Source: Planctomycetia bacterium (GTDB lineage: Bacteria > Planctomycetota > UBA1135 > GCA-002686595). From it: a stretch of DNA of 55,158 nt. The translations under genes were made by a program, and so were the position numbers. The notes beneath the pieces are model-generated. The model had not been told where the DNA came from. It did no database searches and saw nothing but the letters and a program-made list of their open reading frames with translations. Numbering within the stretch: position 1 is the stretch's first letter; each line of letters opens with the position of its first letter. Below, in pieces: positions 33,889-42,867 of this stretch. Location of the stretch: positions 1 through 55,158 of the forward strand of contig SXKQ01000112.1 of assembly GCA_005778045.1 (NCBI GenBank), in the 5' to 3' direction.

Positions 33889-36153
33889 ATGTCCCGCCCC
33901 GCCTCCGCCCCCTTCGGGTTGCCGCTTGGCCTGAGACTGGCGTTCCCGCTCGCCCTCGTGGCCGTCGCTCTCGCCGCGTTCTGGCCCTGCGTCGACTACC
34001 CGTTCGTGGCGCTCGACGACGACGCGAACTTCGAGCTCAACTTCCGCTTCCGTGGGCTGGGTGACGAGCAGCTGCGCTGGATGTGGGGCTGGAGGAGCTA
34101 CCACTACGGGCACTGGCACCCCCTGACGTGGATGACCTTCGGCTGGGACTACGTGCGCGCCGGGCTCGATGCCCCGGCCTACCACCGCACGAGCCTTGCG
34201 ATCCACGCGCTGTCAGTGCTCACTTTCTGGTGGATGGCGCTCGAGCTGCTGCGCTGGTGCAGCGGTCGATTGCAGGCCGATCAACCGGCGCAGGAGCCGA
34301 CGCGCGCGAGCGAGCTCTTGCTCCACGGCTGCGCCGCGCTGGCGACGCTGGCATGGGCCATCCATCCGCTGCGCGTCGAGAACGTGGCGTGGCTCACTGA
34401 GCGGCGGGACCTGCTGAGCGCGCTATTCCTGTTCGCGACGGTCGCCGCATATCTACGCATGAGCCGCTTCGGAGCGCTGCAGGGAGCGTGGCTCGCGCTC
34501 GCGCTCTCGACCTATGCGCTCTCGCTTCTGTCGAAGGCTTGGGGCATGACGTTGCCTGTCGTGCTGCTCGCGCTCGACTTCTATCCGCTGCGCCGGCTCT
34601 CGTTGTCGTCGTTGCGCGCCTTGGTCGTGGAGAAGCTGTGGTTCGTGCCGCTCGCGGCGCTCACCGCGTTCCAAGCGGCCTCCGCGCAGCGCGAGATTGC
34701 GGCCACCGTCACTCTCGACGAGCATGGCGTCCTGCATCGTCTCGCGCAGGCGAGCTACGGCCTGTGCTTCTACGTGGTCAAGACCGTCTGGCCCTCGAAT
34801 CTGGGCTGTCACTACCTTCTCGAACTCGACTTCGATCCGTTGAAGCCGATCTACCTCGCGGCGATCGCGAGCGTGGTGGTGCTCACAGTCGTGACGTTCC
34901 TGCTGCGCCAGCGCGTGCCCGGCTTGTTCGCGGCTTGGCTCATCTATGGCGTGCTCGTGTCGCCGGTGCTCGGCATCCTCCAGAGCGGTGCGCAGAAGGT
35001 GGCAGACCGCTACGCGCAACTCGGCTCGATCCCACTGGTGCTCCTCGCAGCCGGCGTTCTGCTCGCGTGGCTCGATAGCCGTCGCCAGCAGCTCGCGCGG
35101 GCACCGCTCTTCGTGCTCGCGTCGCTCGCGCCCTTCGCGCTCGGGCTCGGACTGCTCACGCGCGCTCAAGTGCGCGTCTGGTCGAGCTCGGAAGCGCTGT
35201 TCCAGCGCGCCGTGGCCGCGGACCCGGGCAACTACTTCGTGCTCCACAACCTCGCGGCGATGCTGTATCGCCGTCAGGCGTGGGCCGAGGCGATCGAGAT
35301 CGAGCAGCGCTCGGTCGAGGCGCACCCAGGGCGCGGCAATGAGCTCGCGCGCCACACGCTGGGCCTGCTGTGCCAGATGCAGGGCCGCATGGACGAGGCG
35401 GAACGGGCTTGGCGCACTTCGGTCGAGTGGCAGCCGCAGGCGCAAGATCCGCGCTGGCATGGGCGGCTCGAGTTCTGGCTGCCCGATCCGAGCCTTTGCC
35501 TGACGGCGCTGCGCGGGCCGCTGGGGAGCCGCGGCGCTTGGGCCGAGCTCGCGGAGCTGTACGAGCGCGGGATCGCGCGGCGAGCGGACGTGGTGCAGCT
35601 CTACGTCGACCTCGACGGCCTCTACGCGCAGCTCGGTCGGGCGCCGGAGCGCGTCGCGCTTTGGGAGCGCGCCGACAAGGTGACGAGCCTGCCGCGCTCC
35701 CGCGTCGCGTCGGGACTCGGCCGAGCCCTGATCGCCGCGGGACGCGCGCGCGACGCGGAGCCGCACGTCTTCAAGGCTGCGGCGCTCGAGCGCAGCGGCG
35801 CGCAAGACGTTCTCGACGCGCTCTCGCAGGCGAACCAGCGCTCGGGGCTCCCGGCGACGCTGGAGCTGTTCGAGCGTGCGCGGCGCTCGTCCGTGCCGGG
35901 AGCGATGGTCGAGAACGGCATCGGCAAGGCGTACCTCGCGGCGAATCGACTGCAGGAAGCGGAATCCTACTTGCTGCGCGCGCAGGCGCTGGACTCCCAG
36001 TCGCGTGGGTACGTGGTCGATGTGTGTGAGCTCTTCCTGAAGCAGGGGCGCCGCGACGATGCCGTGCGCAACCTGCGCGCGCTGCTCGACATCGATCCGC
36101 AGAATGCGCGAGCGAAGGCGCTGCTGGCGCAGGCCGCCGGCGGGGGACGGTGA
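33889..36153 (+). CDS. Membrane protein with GT-C-like N-terminus and TPR repeats (TMTC-like layout)
   Basis: 754 residues. The N-terminal two thirds have about ten membrane helices. A first loop carries the acidic D-D-D in FVALDDDANFELN and W-H-P in YHYGHWHPLTWMTFG, plus GAQKVADRYAQLGSIPLVLLA near residues 366-386. This arrangement, followed by tetratricopeptide repeats in the soluble C-terminal third (FVLHNLAAMLYRRQAWAEA, LGLLCQMQGRMDEAERAW, ELFLKQGRRDDAVRNL), matches a family of O-mannosyl-transferase-like TMTC proteins common in planctomycetes. Enzyme activity is not shown. The HupE-like gene starts three bases after its stop, so the two are one unit. Confidence 0.82.
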   Translation: MSRPASAPFGLPLGLRLAFPLALVAVALAAFWPCVDYPFVALDDDANFELNFRFRGLGDEQLRWMWGWRSYHYGHWHPLTWMTFGWDYVRAGLDAPAYHRTSLAIHALSVLTFWWMALELLRWCSGRLQADQPAQEPTRASELLLHGCAALATLAWAIHPLRVENVAWLTERRDLLSALFLFATVAAYLRMSRFGALQGAWLALALSTYALSLLSKAWGMTLPVVLLALDFYPLRRLSLSSLRALVVEKLWFVPLAALTAFQAASAQREIAATVTLDEHGVLHRLAQASYGLCFYVVKTVWPSNLGCHYLLELDFDPLKPIYLAAIASVVVLTVVTFLLRQRVPGLFAAWLIYGVLVSPVLGILQSGAQKVADRYAQLGSIPLVLLAAGVLLAWLDSRRQQLARAPLFVLASLAPFALGLGLLTRAQVRVWSSSEALFQRAVAADPGNYFVLHNLAAMLYRRQAWAEAIEIEQRSVEAHPGRGNELARHTLGLLCQMQGRMDEAERAWRTSVEWQPQAQDPRWHGRLEFWLPDPSLCLTALRGPLGSRGAWAELAELYERGIARRADVVQLYVDLDGLYAQLGRAPERVALWERADKVTSLPRSRVASGLGRALIAAGRARDAEPHVFKAAALERSGAQDVLDALSQANQRSGLPATLELFERARRSSVPGAMVENGIGKAYLAANRLQEAESYLLRAQALDSQSRGYVVDVCELFLKQGRRDDAVRNLRALLDIDPQNARAKALLAQAAGGGR

Positions 36154-36156
36154 GCG

Positions 36157-37251
36157 ATGCTGGTGTGGCTCGCACCGCTCGCCCTTGCCCTCGGACTCGG
36201 TTCCCATCCAGACTCGCAGTCGAGTTCCCGTCTCACGGTCATGGAGCAGGGCGCGGGACTCGAGCTCTCGATGCAGTCGCTGTCGCTGATCGAGTGCCTC
36301 GAACTCGACTCGGATGGCGACCGGCGGCTGTCGGAGTCGGAACTCGAGCGCGGCCGTGCCTCCATCGGCTCCTACCTCGACGCCCGCTACCAGATCGACC
36401 CCACCGGCACGCGCAATCCTTGGACCCTCGAGCTCGTCGACGGTGCCCAGACCGGCTACCAGCTGGTGCGGGCCATGACCACGTTCTCGATCGCGAGGGA
36501 GTGCGAGGAACTGAACGTGCGCTGTCGCCTGTTCCTCGAGCAGAACCCGCTGCATCGCGACGTGGCTACGATCGTCTGGCGCGGCGAGGATCCCGCCGTG
36601 TTCCTGTTCGGTGAAGGCGTCGAGCTGTGGAACTTTCGCTCAGCCTCCGCGCGCGGCGGCGGCGTGCTGGCGAGCTACTTTCTCCTCGGCGTCGAGCACA
36701 TTCTCGGCGGCTGGGATCACTTGGCGTTCCTGCTGGCCCTGCTGGTGGCGGCGCGCGGCTTGCGCTCCCTGCTCGGCGTCGTGACGGCGTTCACGGCGGC
36801 GCATTCGATCACGCTGGCGCTCGCGGCGCTGGAGGTCGTGCGCGTGCCGGGACGACTCGTCGAGCTCGCCATCGCGCTCTCGATCGCGTACGTGGCCGCG
36901 GAAGTGCTGCTCGTGCGCCGCCCGGGAGCGCGCTGGGTCGAGGCGTTCCTGTTCGGTCTCGTCCACGGGCTTGGCTTCGCCGGATTCCTCGGCGAGTCGC
37001 TGGTGCTCGAGCCGCTCAAGATCACGGCACTGTTGGGCTTCAACCTCGGCGTGGAGGCCGGGCAGCTGATGGTCGTCGTCGCGGCGGCGCTGCTGGTCGC
37101 ACGCGTGCCGGGTGATCGCAGCTACCGACAGCGGCGCGATGAGTGGCTCGTGCCGCGCTGGCTGCGCGGCGCGCTGGCGGCCTTGGCGCTGTGCGCTGGC
37201 CTGTACTGGTTCCTCGAGCGAGCTGGGTGGTTGCCTTGGGAGAGCGCGTGA
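36157..37251 (+). CDS. HupE/UreJ-family membrane protein with EF-hand-like loop
   Basis: 364 residues: signal (MLVWLAPLALALGLGS), a periplasmic N-terminal domain of about 150 residues with an EF-hand-like loop DSDGDRRLSESEL, then a HupE/UreJ_2 membrane domain starting GVEHILGGWDHLAFLLALL. The H-x2-G-x2-D-H element and HSITLALAAL plus FGLVHGLGFAGFLGE supply the conserved His residues thought to bind nickel or cobalt in this family. It may be a metal permease; the calcium-type loop would be an added sensor or structural site. Its TGA overlaps the GTG of crcB. Metal specificity is not deducible. Confidence 0.82.
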   Translation: MLVWLAPLALALGLGSHPDSQSSSRLTVMEQGAGLELSMQSLSLIECLELDSDGDRRLSESELERGRASIGSYLDARYQIDPTGTRNPWTLELVDGAQTGYQLVRAMTTFSIARECEELNVRCRLFLEQNPLHRDVATIVWRGEDPAVFLFGEGVELWNFRSASARGGGVLASYFLLGVEHILGGWDHLAFLLALLVAARGLRSLLGVVTAFTAAHSITLALAALEVVRVPGRLVELAIALSIAYVAAEVLLVRRPGARWVEAFLFGLVHGLGFAGFLGESLVLEPLKITALLGFNLGVEAGQLMVVVAAALLVARVPGDRSYRQRRDEWLVPRWLRGALAALALCAGLYWFLERAGWLPWESA

Positions 37252-37613
37252 GCCCGGCCCTGCTGGTGGCGGTCGGCGGCGCCCTCGGCGCCCTGCTGCG
37301 CTTCGGCACGATGCAGCTTGCGCGCGCGCTGTTCGGCGCCGGCTTCCCGCTCGGCACCCTCGCGGTGAATGGACTCGGATGTCTGGCCGCCGGGCTAGTG
37401 ACCGCGTGGCTGGAGGCGCGCGGCGAGTCGGTGCAGCTGCGCGCGTTCCTCGCGATCGGGCTGCTCGGCGGCTTCACGACCTTCTCCGCCTTCGGCGTGG
37501 AGACGCTCGCGCTCTTGCGCGAGGGCCGCACGGCCGCCGCGTTGGGCTATGTGGTCCTGAGCCTCGCCTGCGGGCTGGGCGGCGTCGCACTCGGAATGCG
37601 CCTCGCGCGCTAG
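37248..37613 (+). CDS. crcB: CrcB/Fluc fluoride channel
   Basis: 121 residues with four membrane helices. It exports fluoride as an antiparallel dimer. Conserved pieces are GGALGALLRFGTMQ, PLGTLAVNGLGCLAAG with the pore Asn, and IGLLGGFTTFSAFGVE with the Phe-box T-T-F-S. GTG 37248 overlaps the HupE-like stop as GTGA and has GGGAG upstream. There is no room for the fluoride riboswitch that often precedes crcB, so expression follows the upstream genes. Its final bases overlap the convergent phoU (shared CTAG). One copy encodes a homodimeric form. Confidence 0.93.
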   Translation: MSPALLVAVGGALGALLRFGTMQLARALFGAGFPLGTLAVNGLGCLAAGLVTAWLEARGESVQLRAFLAIGLLGGFTTFSAFGVETLALLREGRTAAALGYVVLSLACGLGGVALGMRLAR

Positions 37614-38290
37614 GTCCCGGCGCGGTGCAGCCGCCCGCGCGGCTGGTGGCGGATGACGTCTCCCTCGACCATGAACACGACGTCCTCGGCGATGTTGGTC
37701 GCGGAGTCGCCGATGCGCTCGAGGTGGCGCGAGACGGACAGCACCTGTACCGCGCGCTCGACGGTGGACGAGTCACGCTGCATGAGGCTCGTCAGCGTCT
37801 CGAACATGTGGCGCTGGAAACCGTCGACCTCGTCGTCGGAAAGGCACACCTTGCGTGCGAGCTCAGGATCCTGCGTGACGAGCGCGTCGAGGCTCTGACG
37901 CACCATGCGGCGCACGGACTCGACCATGCGCGTGAAGTCGATGTCGACGGGCAGCGGCGGGTGGGTCGAGAGGAACTGCGCGCGCTCGGCGATGTTGCCC
38001 GCGAGGTCGCCCATGCGCTCGAGGTCGTTGTTCACCTTGAGCACCGCGATGATGTAGCGCAGGTCGCCCGCTACCGGCTGGTGCAGGGCGAGCATCTTGA
38101 GGCACATGTCCTCGACCTCGAGTTCCTTGCGGTCGATGGCGTCGTCGCCGGCGGCCACTTCGCGGGCCAATTCCGGCTCGCGCGCGACGAGCGCGCGGAT
38201 GGCGCGGTTGATCGACTCCTCGACGAGCGCGCCCATGGAGAGGACTTCCTTCTTGAGGCGGTCGAGGTCGGTCTGCAGGTGCTTGGTCAT
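37610..38290 (-). CDS. phoU: Phosphate signalling protein PhoU
   Basis: 226 residues of two three-helix PhoU bundles. Metal-binding E/D motifs are VNNDLERMGDLAGNIAERA in the first bundle and VSRHLERIGDSATNIAEDV in the second, the classical E-x3-D-x3-N patterns. PhoU restrains PhoR and the PstSCAB transporter when phosphate is plentiful. It is the last gene of phoB-phoR-phoU, starting 22 bases after phoR. No pst transporter genes lie in the window. It shares its last four bases with the end of crcB. Confidence 0.95.
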   Translation of the reverse strand: MTKHLQTDLDRLKKEVLSMGALVEESINRAIRALVAREPELAREVAAGDDAIDRKELEVEDMCLKMLALHQPVAGDLRYIIAVLKVNNDLERMGDLAGNIAERAQFLSTHPPLPVDIDFTRMVESVRRMVRQSLDALVTQDPELARKVCLSDDEVDGFQRHMFETLTSLMQRDSSTVERAVQVLSVSRHLERIGDSATNIAEDVVFMVEGDVIRHQPRGRLHRAGT

Positions 38291-38312
38291 GGGCGGTGGG
38301 GAGCGGTTGCGC

Positions 38313-40094
38313 TCAGGCGGGGAAGTGTACGCGGAAGGTCGAGCCGCGGCCGGGGGCGCTCTCGAGCGAGACCGTTGCGCCGAGCGAGCTGGCGAGGTGC
38401 TTGACGATGGAGAGCCCGAGTCCGGTGCCACCGAGATCGCGCGAGCGGGCCTTGTCCACGCGGTAGAAGCGCTCGAACACCCGCGCTTGGTCGGCGGGCT
38501 CGATGCCGATGCCGGTGTCCTCGACCTCTACGCGCAACTCGCCTGGCCGGCGTAGGACGCGCGCCCAGACGTGGCCGCCCTCGGGCGTGTACTTGCAGGC
38601 GTTGTCGAGCAGGTTGTCGAGGATCTGCCGCAGGCTCTCCTCGTCGACCTGCACGGTGGCAGCGTCCTCGGGGAGCTCGAGCGCGAGCGTGATGCGCTTG
38701 CGCGCCGCGACATCGCCGAAGCGTGCCGCGGCGTCGCGCAGGCGCGCGCGCAGGTCGATCAGCGTGCGTTCGCCGCGGCCCTCGTTGGCCTCGATCTTGG
38801 CGAGCGAGAGCAGGTCCGTCACGAGCGCCGAGAGCCGCATGGACTGGTCGCGCACCCGGTCGAGGAAGCGCGACTGTATCTCCTTGGGCATTTCAGGATC
38901 GTCGATCATCGTCTCGATCATGCCGCGGATCGCCGTCAACGGCGTCTTGAGCTCGTGGCTCACGTTGGCGACGAAGTCGCGCCGTACGTTTTCGAGGCGT
39001 CGCAACTCCGTCACGTCGTGCATCACGAGCACCGCACCGAACAGCTGGCCGGCACCGTCGCGGATCGCCGAGGCACGCAGCTCGATCTCGACCTGCGCTC
39101 GCCCCGCATCTCCCGGGGGCACCAGCGAGCATGCCGCGGAGCGCGGCTCGCCGGTCTTGCGAGCATGGTCGAGCAGATCGCTGACCGCGAGCACGCGCGT
39201 CACCTCCCAGATGCGACGCCCTTCGACCGTTGCCGAGTCCGCGCCCAGCAGGCGCGCCGCCACCGCGTTCATGTGCACGATGCGCTCATCGGCGTCGATG
39301 GCGACGACGCCCTCGACCATGCCGCCGAGGATCGCGAGCACCTTGTTGCGATCGGCCGTGATCGTCTCGAGGCGCTCCTCGAGCTGGCGGTTCATCGTCG
39401 CGATGGCTTCGGAGAGGCGCGCGATCTCGTCGGCGCCTTCGACGGGCTCCGTCGGTCCCGCATAGTCGCCGCGGGCGATGCGCTCCGCGAGCGCGGCGGT
39501 CGCGGCGAGTGGAGCGGACACTCGACGGGCGAAGGACAGCGCGACGAGCACCGCGATGCTCGCCGCCGCGAGTGCCGTCAGCGCCGTCGAGACGCGCAGG
39601 CTCGTGATGCGCGCCTCGAGCTCGTCGAGCGGGTAGGCCGCGCGCACGAAGCCCGCGAGCTCACCCTCGATGCGCACGGCGCGAGCGAGGTAGCGGTAGG
39701 GGCGTCCGACGGTCTCGCTGTCGCGCTCGGCCGAGCCCTCTCCCGTGCGGGCGGCCGCTTCGATCTCGGGGCGCAGGCGGTGGTTGCCGATCGAGGCGGG
39801 ATCGCGCTCGGAGTCGGCGATCACCACGCCGTCGGGCCGCACCAGCGTGAGCCGCGCTTGTCCCTCGCTGCCGAGGCGCTGGATGCGCACGACGAGGTCG
39901 GCGGCCGGCGGTTCATCCCAGCGCCCGGTGGCGACGTCCTGCAACAGGACGAGGCACGCGCGCAGCGATGCGTCGAGGTAGCGCAGCATGTCCGCCCGAG
40001 CGCGCCGCTCGAACCACACGCCGAGTGTGACGGTCGAGATCAGGATCAGCGCGACGCAGCCTAGGTAGAGTCGCCAGAAGAAGGACGCGCGCAT
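38313..40094 (-). CDS. phoR: PhoR-type sensor histidine kinase
   Basis: 593 residues from ATG 40094 (an upstream ATG at 40157 would add 21). Order: membrane helix about 12-30, periplasmic or extracytoplasmic sensor of about 130 residues, second helix about 175-195, HAMP linker, PAS domain (VLAILGGMVEGVVAIDADER), dimerisation H-box NVSHELKTPLTAIRGMIET with the phospho-His, N-box LDNLLDNACKYTPEGG, G1 VEDTGIGIEPADQARVFERF and G2 GGTGLGLSIVKHLASS. The size and PAS fit PhoR; the periplasmic domain is larger than in Escherichia coli. It phosphorylates the adjacent PhoB under phosphate limitation. No clear ribosome-binding site favours either start. Confidence 0.9.
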   Translation of the reverse strand: MRASFFWRLYLGCVALILISTVTLGVWFERRARADMLRYLDASLRACLVLLQDVATGRWDEPPAADLVVRIQRLGSEGQARLTLVRPDGVVIADSERDPASIGNHRLRPEIEAAARTGEGSAERDSETVGRPYRYLARAVRIEGELAGFVRAAYPLDELEARITSLRVSTALTALAAASIAVLVALSFARRVSAPLAATAALAERIARGDYAGPTEPVEGADEIARLSEAIATMNRQLEERLETITADRNKVLAILGGMVEGVVAIDADERIVHMNAVAARLLGADSATVEGRRIWEVTRVLAVSDLLDHARKTGEPRSAACSLVPPGDAGRAQVEIELRASAIRDGAGQLFGAVLVMHDVTELRRLENVRRDFVANVSHELKTPLTAIRGMIETMIDDPEMPKEIQSRFLDRVRDQSMRLSALVTDLLSLAKIEANEGRGERTLIDLRARLRDAAARFGDVAARKRITLALELPEDAATVQVDEESLRQILDNLLDNACKYTPEGGHVWARVLRRPGELRVEVEDTGIGIEPADQARVFERFYRVDKARSRDLGGTGLGLSIVKHLASSLGATVSLESAPGRGSTFRVHFPA

Positions 40095-40220
40095 CGATTG
40101 CGCGGGAGTGTAGCGCACAGCGGCCGACGGTCCTTGGGGGCCGAGCGAGGAAGTCATGGGGCGCACGCGCGCAGGTTCTCGGGCCGCGGGCACTCGGACA
40201 GCAGCGCAGCAGCGGGCGCC

Positions 40221-40928
40221 CTAGACGGCGAACTCGGCGTCGCGGAAGCGATACCCCACACCGCGGATGGTCTCGATCAGCTCCCGGCAGCGGCCGAGCT
40301 TGCGGCGGATCGAGCCGATGTGGACGTCGATGTTGCGGTCGATCACGACCGCGTGATCTCCGATGGCGCGCGACAGCAGTTGGTCGCGCGAGAACACGCG
40401 GCCGGGGTGCGTGGCGAGGAAGTGCAGCAGGCGCATCTCCGTCGCGGTCATCGTGATTGGCTCGCCGTCGACGGTGACGACGTGCTTGGTGGCGTCGACC
40501 ACGAGCCCGTCGCGCACCACGCGATCGCCGTTCGCGCGGACCTCGCGCAGGGGACCGCGCCGCAGCACGGCCTTCACGCGCGCGAGCAGCTCCTTCGGGC
40601 TGAAGGGCTTGGTGACGTAGTCGTCGGCGCCCAACTGCAGGCCGAGCACGACGTCGCTCTCCTCGCCCTTGGCGGTGACCATGATCACCGGGATCGCGGC
40701 CGTCAACGGGTCCGCCTGCAGGCGCTTGCAGATCTCGAGCCCGTCGATGCCGGGCAGCATCAGGTCGAGCAGGACGAGGTCCGGGTTCTCCTTGCGGATC
40801 CGATCGAGCCCCTCCTCGCCGTTGCGGCTAGTGACGACGAGGTAGCCCTCGCGTCGCAGGTTGTACTGGACGACTTCGAGGATGTCGGCCTCGTCCTCGA
40901 TGACGGCGATTTTTTCGCGCTTGGACAT
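40221..40928 (-). CDS. phoB: PhoB-type response regulator
   Basis: 235 residues. The receiver domain begins KIAVIEDEADILEVVQYNL, the phospho-acceptor Asp is in PDLVLLDLMLPGIDG, and the switch Lys in ADDYVTKPFSP. The OmpR/PhoB winged-helix domain carries ATEMRLLHFLATHPGRVFSR and a recognition-helix region VIDRNIDVHIGSIRRKLG, ending in RGVGYRF. It regulates phosphate-scavenging genes when phosphorylated. First gene of the phoB-phoR-phoU set, 126 bases before phoR. I could not identify Pho boxes in the window. Confidence 0.94.
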   Translation of the reverse strand: MSKREKIAVIEDEADILEVVQYNLRREGYLVVTSRNGEEGLDRIRKENPDLVLLDLMLPGIDGLEICKRLQADPLTAAIPVIMVTAKGEESDVVLGLQLGADDYVTKPFSPKELLARVKAVLRRGPLREVRANGDRVVRDGLVVDATKHVVTVDGEPITMTATEMRLLHFLATHPGRVFSRDQLLSRAIGDHAVVIDRNIDVHIGSIRRKLGRCRELIETIRGVGYRFRDAEFAV

Positions 40929-41216
40929 GGGGTCCCTTGGGGATGCTCGGATCGGGGTCTTGATGGACGTGACGGAGTACGTTTCTCGTCCGTGAAGCCG
41001 CGATAAAGCAACGCACAAGACCTTCGCCGCGCCCCGAGGCGGCTTCAAGCGGGAGCTTTCCCTTGGCCCGCGGCGGGCTTTGCGGTTGCCCTGCGTGCCT
41101 CGCAGGGTCTACTAGGGCGGGCCAGCCGCCTTCGGGGCACCCGCGGGGCTCCCACGGGCCCCCGTCGCCGCTCCGGTCCTCCCCATGCATCCCTTGCCCG
41201 CAGCTCGGAACTCCTG
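40929..41216. other. Divergent intergenic region phoB / prmA
   Basis: 288 bases. The phoB side (about 40990-41030) has an AT-richer patch reading GCTTTATCG on the minus strand that could be a -10 region. The prmA side is extremely GC-rich. No open frame with coding character and no recognisable Pho box. Confidence 0.4.
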
Positions 41217-42122
41217 ATGGCCCCGGCCTGGACCGAGATTGCCCTGATCGCGCCCGTGGGCTGGCTCGAGCTCGTGGCGGAGACCCTGTCGCTCGGGCCC
41301 TGTTCCTCCGTGGCCTTCGGGCGGCCGTCCCTCGCCACTCCGGAGCCGCCGGCGGGCTTCGAGTGGGTGCGGGCCTACGTGATCGAGGACGACGACACGC
41401 CGGCCCTGCGCGCGCAGGTCGAGGCCACGGTGGGAGGGCTCGCCGAGCTCACCGGCGCCGAGGAGCTGCGCGGCCTCGCCGTGCGCTTCCGACGCCTGCC
41501 GGCCGAGGACTACGCCACCTCGTGGCGCAAGAGCTGGAAGCCCCTGCGCGTCGCGGACTTCGCCATCGTGCCGCGCGACTTCGCCGGCGCCCTGCGCCCG
41601 ACCGACCGGCGCCTCGTGCTCGAGCCCGGCGGCGCCTTCGGCACCGGCCGCCACCCGACCACGCGCGGCTGCCTGCGCGCGCTCTCGCGCCTCGTGCGCC
41701 CCGGCGACCGCGTGCTCGACGCCGGCTGCGGCAGCGGCATCCTCGCCGTCGGCGCGGCCCTGTGCGGCGCGCGCGAGGCCTTGGGCTTCGACATCGACCC
41801 GACCGCCATGCCCTACGCGCGCGAGCTCGCCCTCTGGAACGGCGTCGAGGAGCGCTGCGAGTTCCGCGCCGGCACCTTCGAGTGCCTCGGGCCCGCCGAC
41901 ACCGGCTTCGACGGCGTGCTCGCCAACATCTTCGCCGACCTGATCCAGGCCCACGCCGAGGACATGGCCGCGCGCCTGCGCCCCGGCGGCTGGTTTGCCT
42001 TCTCCGGCTGCCTCGACAAGAAGCGCTACCCGACCGTCGCCGCCATCGAGGAAGCCGGCCTCGTCCTCGACACCCTCCACACCCGCGGCCAGTGGGACAC
42101 CTTCGTCGGCCACAAGCCCTGA
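41217..42122 (+). CDS. prmA: Ribosomal protein L11 methyltransferase
   Basis: 301 residues of a class I SAM methyltransferase that trimethylates ribosomal protein L11. The N-terminal domain ends with DYATSWRKSWKPLRV, a PrmA-specific element that is followed by LVLEPGGAFGTGRHPTTRGCL, the substrate/SAM loop also typical of PrmA. The SAM motif is VLDAGCGSGILAVGAALCGA, then GFDIDPTAM, and FDGVLANIFADLI with the N-P-P-Y-like N-I. Stands alone between phoB (divergent) and an ECF sigma gene. Confidence 0.92.
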   Translation: MAPAWTEIALIAPVGWLELVAETLSLGPCSSVAFGRPSLATPEPPAGFEWVRAYVIEDDDTPALRAQVEATVGGLAELTGAEELRGLAVRFRRLPAEDYATSWRKSWKPLRVADFAIVPRDFAGALRPTDRRLVLEPGGAFGTGRHPTTRGCLRALSRLVRPGDRVLDAGCGSGILAVGAALCGAREALGFDIDPTAMPYARELALWNGVEERCEFRAGTFECLGPADTGFDGVLANIFADLIQAHAEDMAARLRPGGWFAFSGCLDKKRYPTVAAIEEAGLVLDTLHTRGQWDTFVGHKP

Positions 42123-42256
42123 CCGCGTTGCGTCCGCGTCCGTGGGTCGAGTCCACGGATCAGGTCCAGAGTTCCTCCGCAGCGCGGCGGTCGAGGAAGC
42201 TTGCGGCGGGGTGCGAGTCGTACGAATGTCGGAGCGCAGTCCGAGGACTGCGAGAC

Positions 42257-42859
42257 ATGAACGATGCACCGCGCGAGACGAAGCGAGCCACGGACCTCCT
42301 GCGACGCTGGCAGGAGTAGGACGATCGCGAGGCGCTCGACGAGCTGCTGCGCGAGGAGGTCGCCGCGGTGGCGGCGCGACTGCGGGCGCGTGGGCGCGGC
42401 ATGCTGCGACCTTCGGTGAGCGCCAGCGATCTGGCGCAGGAGGCGGTGTTCCGGCTGCTGCGGCTCGAGGAAGCGCCGGAGTTCGCCGATGCGGGCGCGC
42501 TGCGCGCGTACCTGTGGACGGCAGCGTGGCGGCTGCGCGTGAACAAGGCCCAGGGCCGGGCGCGCGAGCCGGTGCGCATCGACGCGCAGCAGTCGCAGGA
42601 ATTCGCGCTCGCGATGCCGGGCGCCGGCGGGCTGTCGCAGGCCGAGCGCGCCGATCAGGCGCAGGCCATGGCGGTGGTGCTCAACCTGCTGCGCGAGGAG
42701 GACCGCGAGGTGCTCGAGTCGATCTACTTCCGGCAGGAGGCCATCGAGGCCTACGCGCAGCGGCACGCGATCGCGCGCGCGGCGGCCGACATGCGTCTCT
42801 CCCGGGCGCGGCGGCGCCTCGCGGAGAAGCTCGCGGACTGGTCCGACCTCGTCACCTGA
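42257..42859 (+). pseudogene. ECF-type sigma factor with in-frame TAG near the start
   Basis: From ATG 42257 the frame reads LLRRWQE, then TAG (42317-42319, codon 21), then DDREALDELLREEVAAV and on without interruption. The part before the TAG matches the usual start of planctomycete-type sigma factors (L-L-x-x-W-x-x-G-D-x-x-A-L-D-x-L), so the TAG stands where Gly or a small residue is expected. Region 2 contains SASDLAQEAVFRLLR, region 4 contains LLREEDREVLESIYF and a helix-turn-helix ending RLSRARRRLAEKL. Initiation at internal ATG 42368 or ATG 42404 would truncate region 2. It is a decayed gene, an error, or needs suppression. No linked anti-sigma gene is seen; the next gene is on the opposite strand. 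Confidence 0.7.
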
Positions 42860-42867
42860 CGCGCGCG

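Noticed and set aside
37120..37247. Fluoride riboswitch for crcB
   Set aside because: The region is coding sequence of the HupE-like gene, the start codon overlaps its stop, and I see no aptamer-like sequence.
40929..41216. Pho box upstream of phoB
   Set aside because: No convincing direct repeat of the expected kind could be found by eye.
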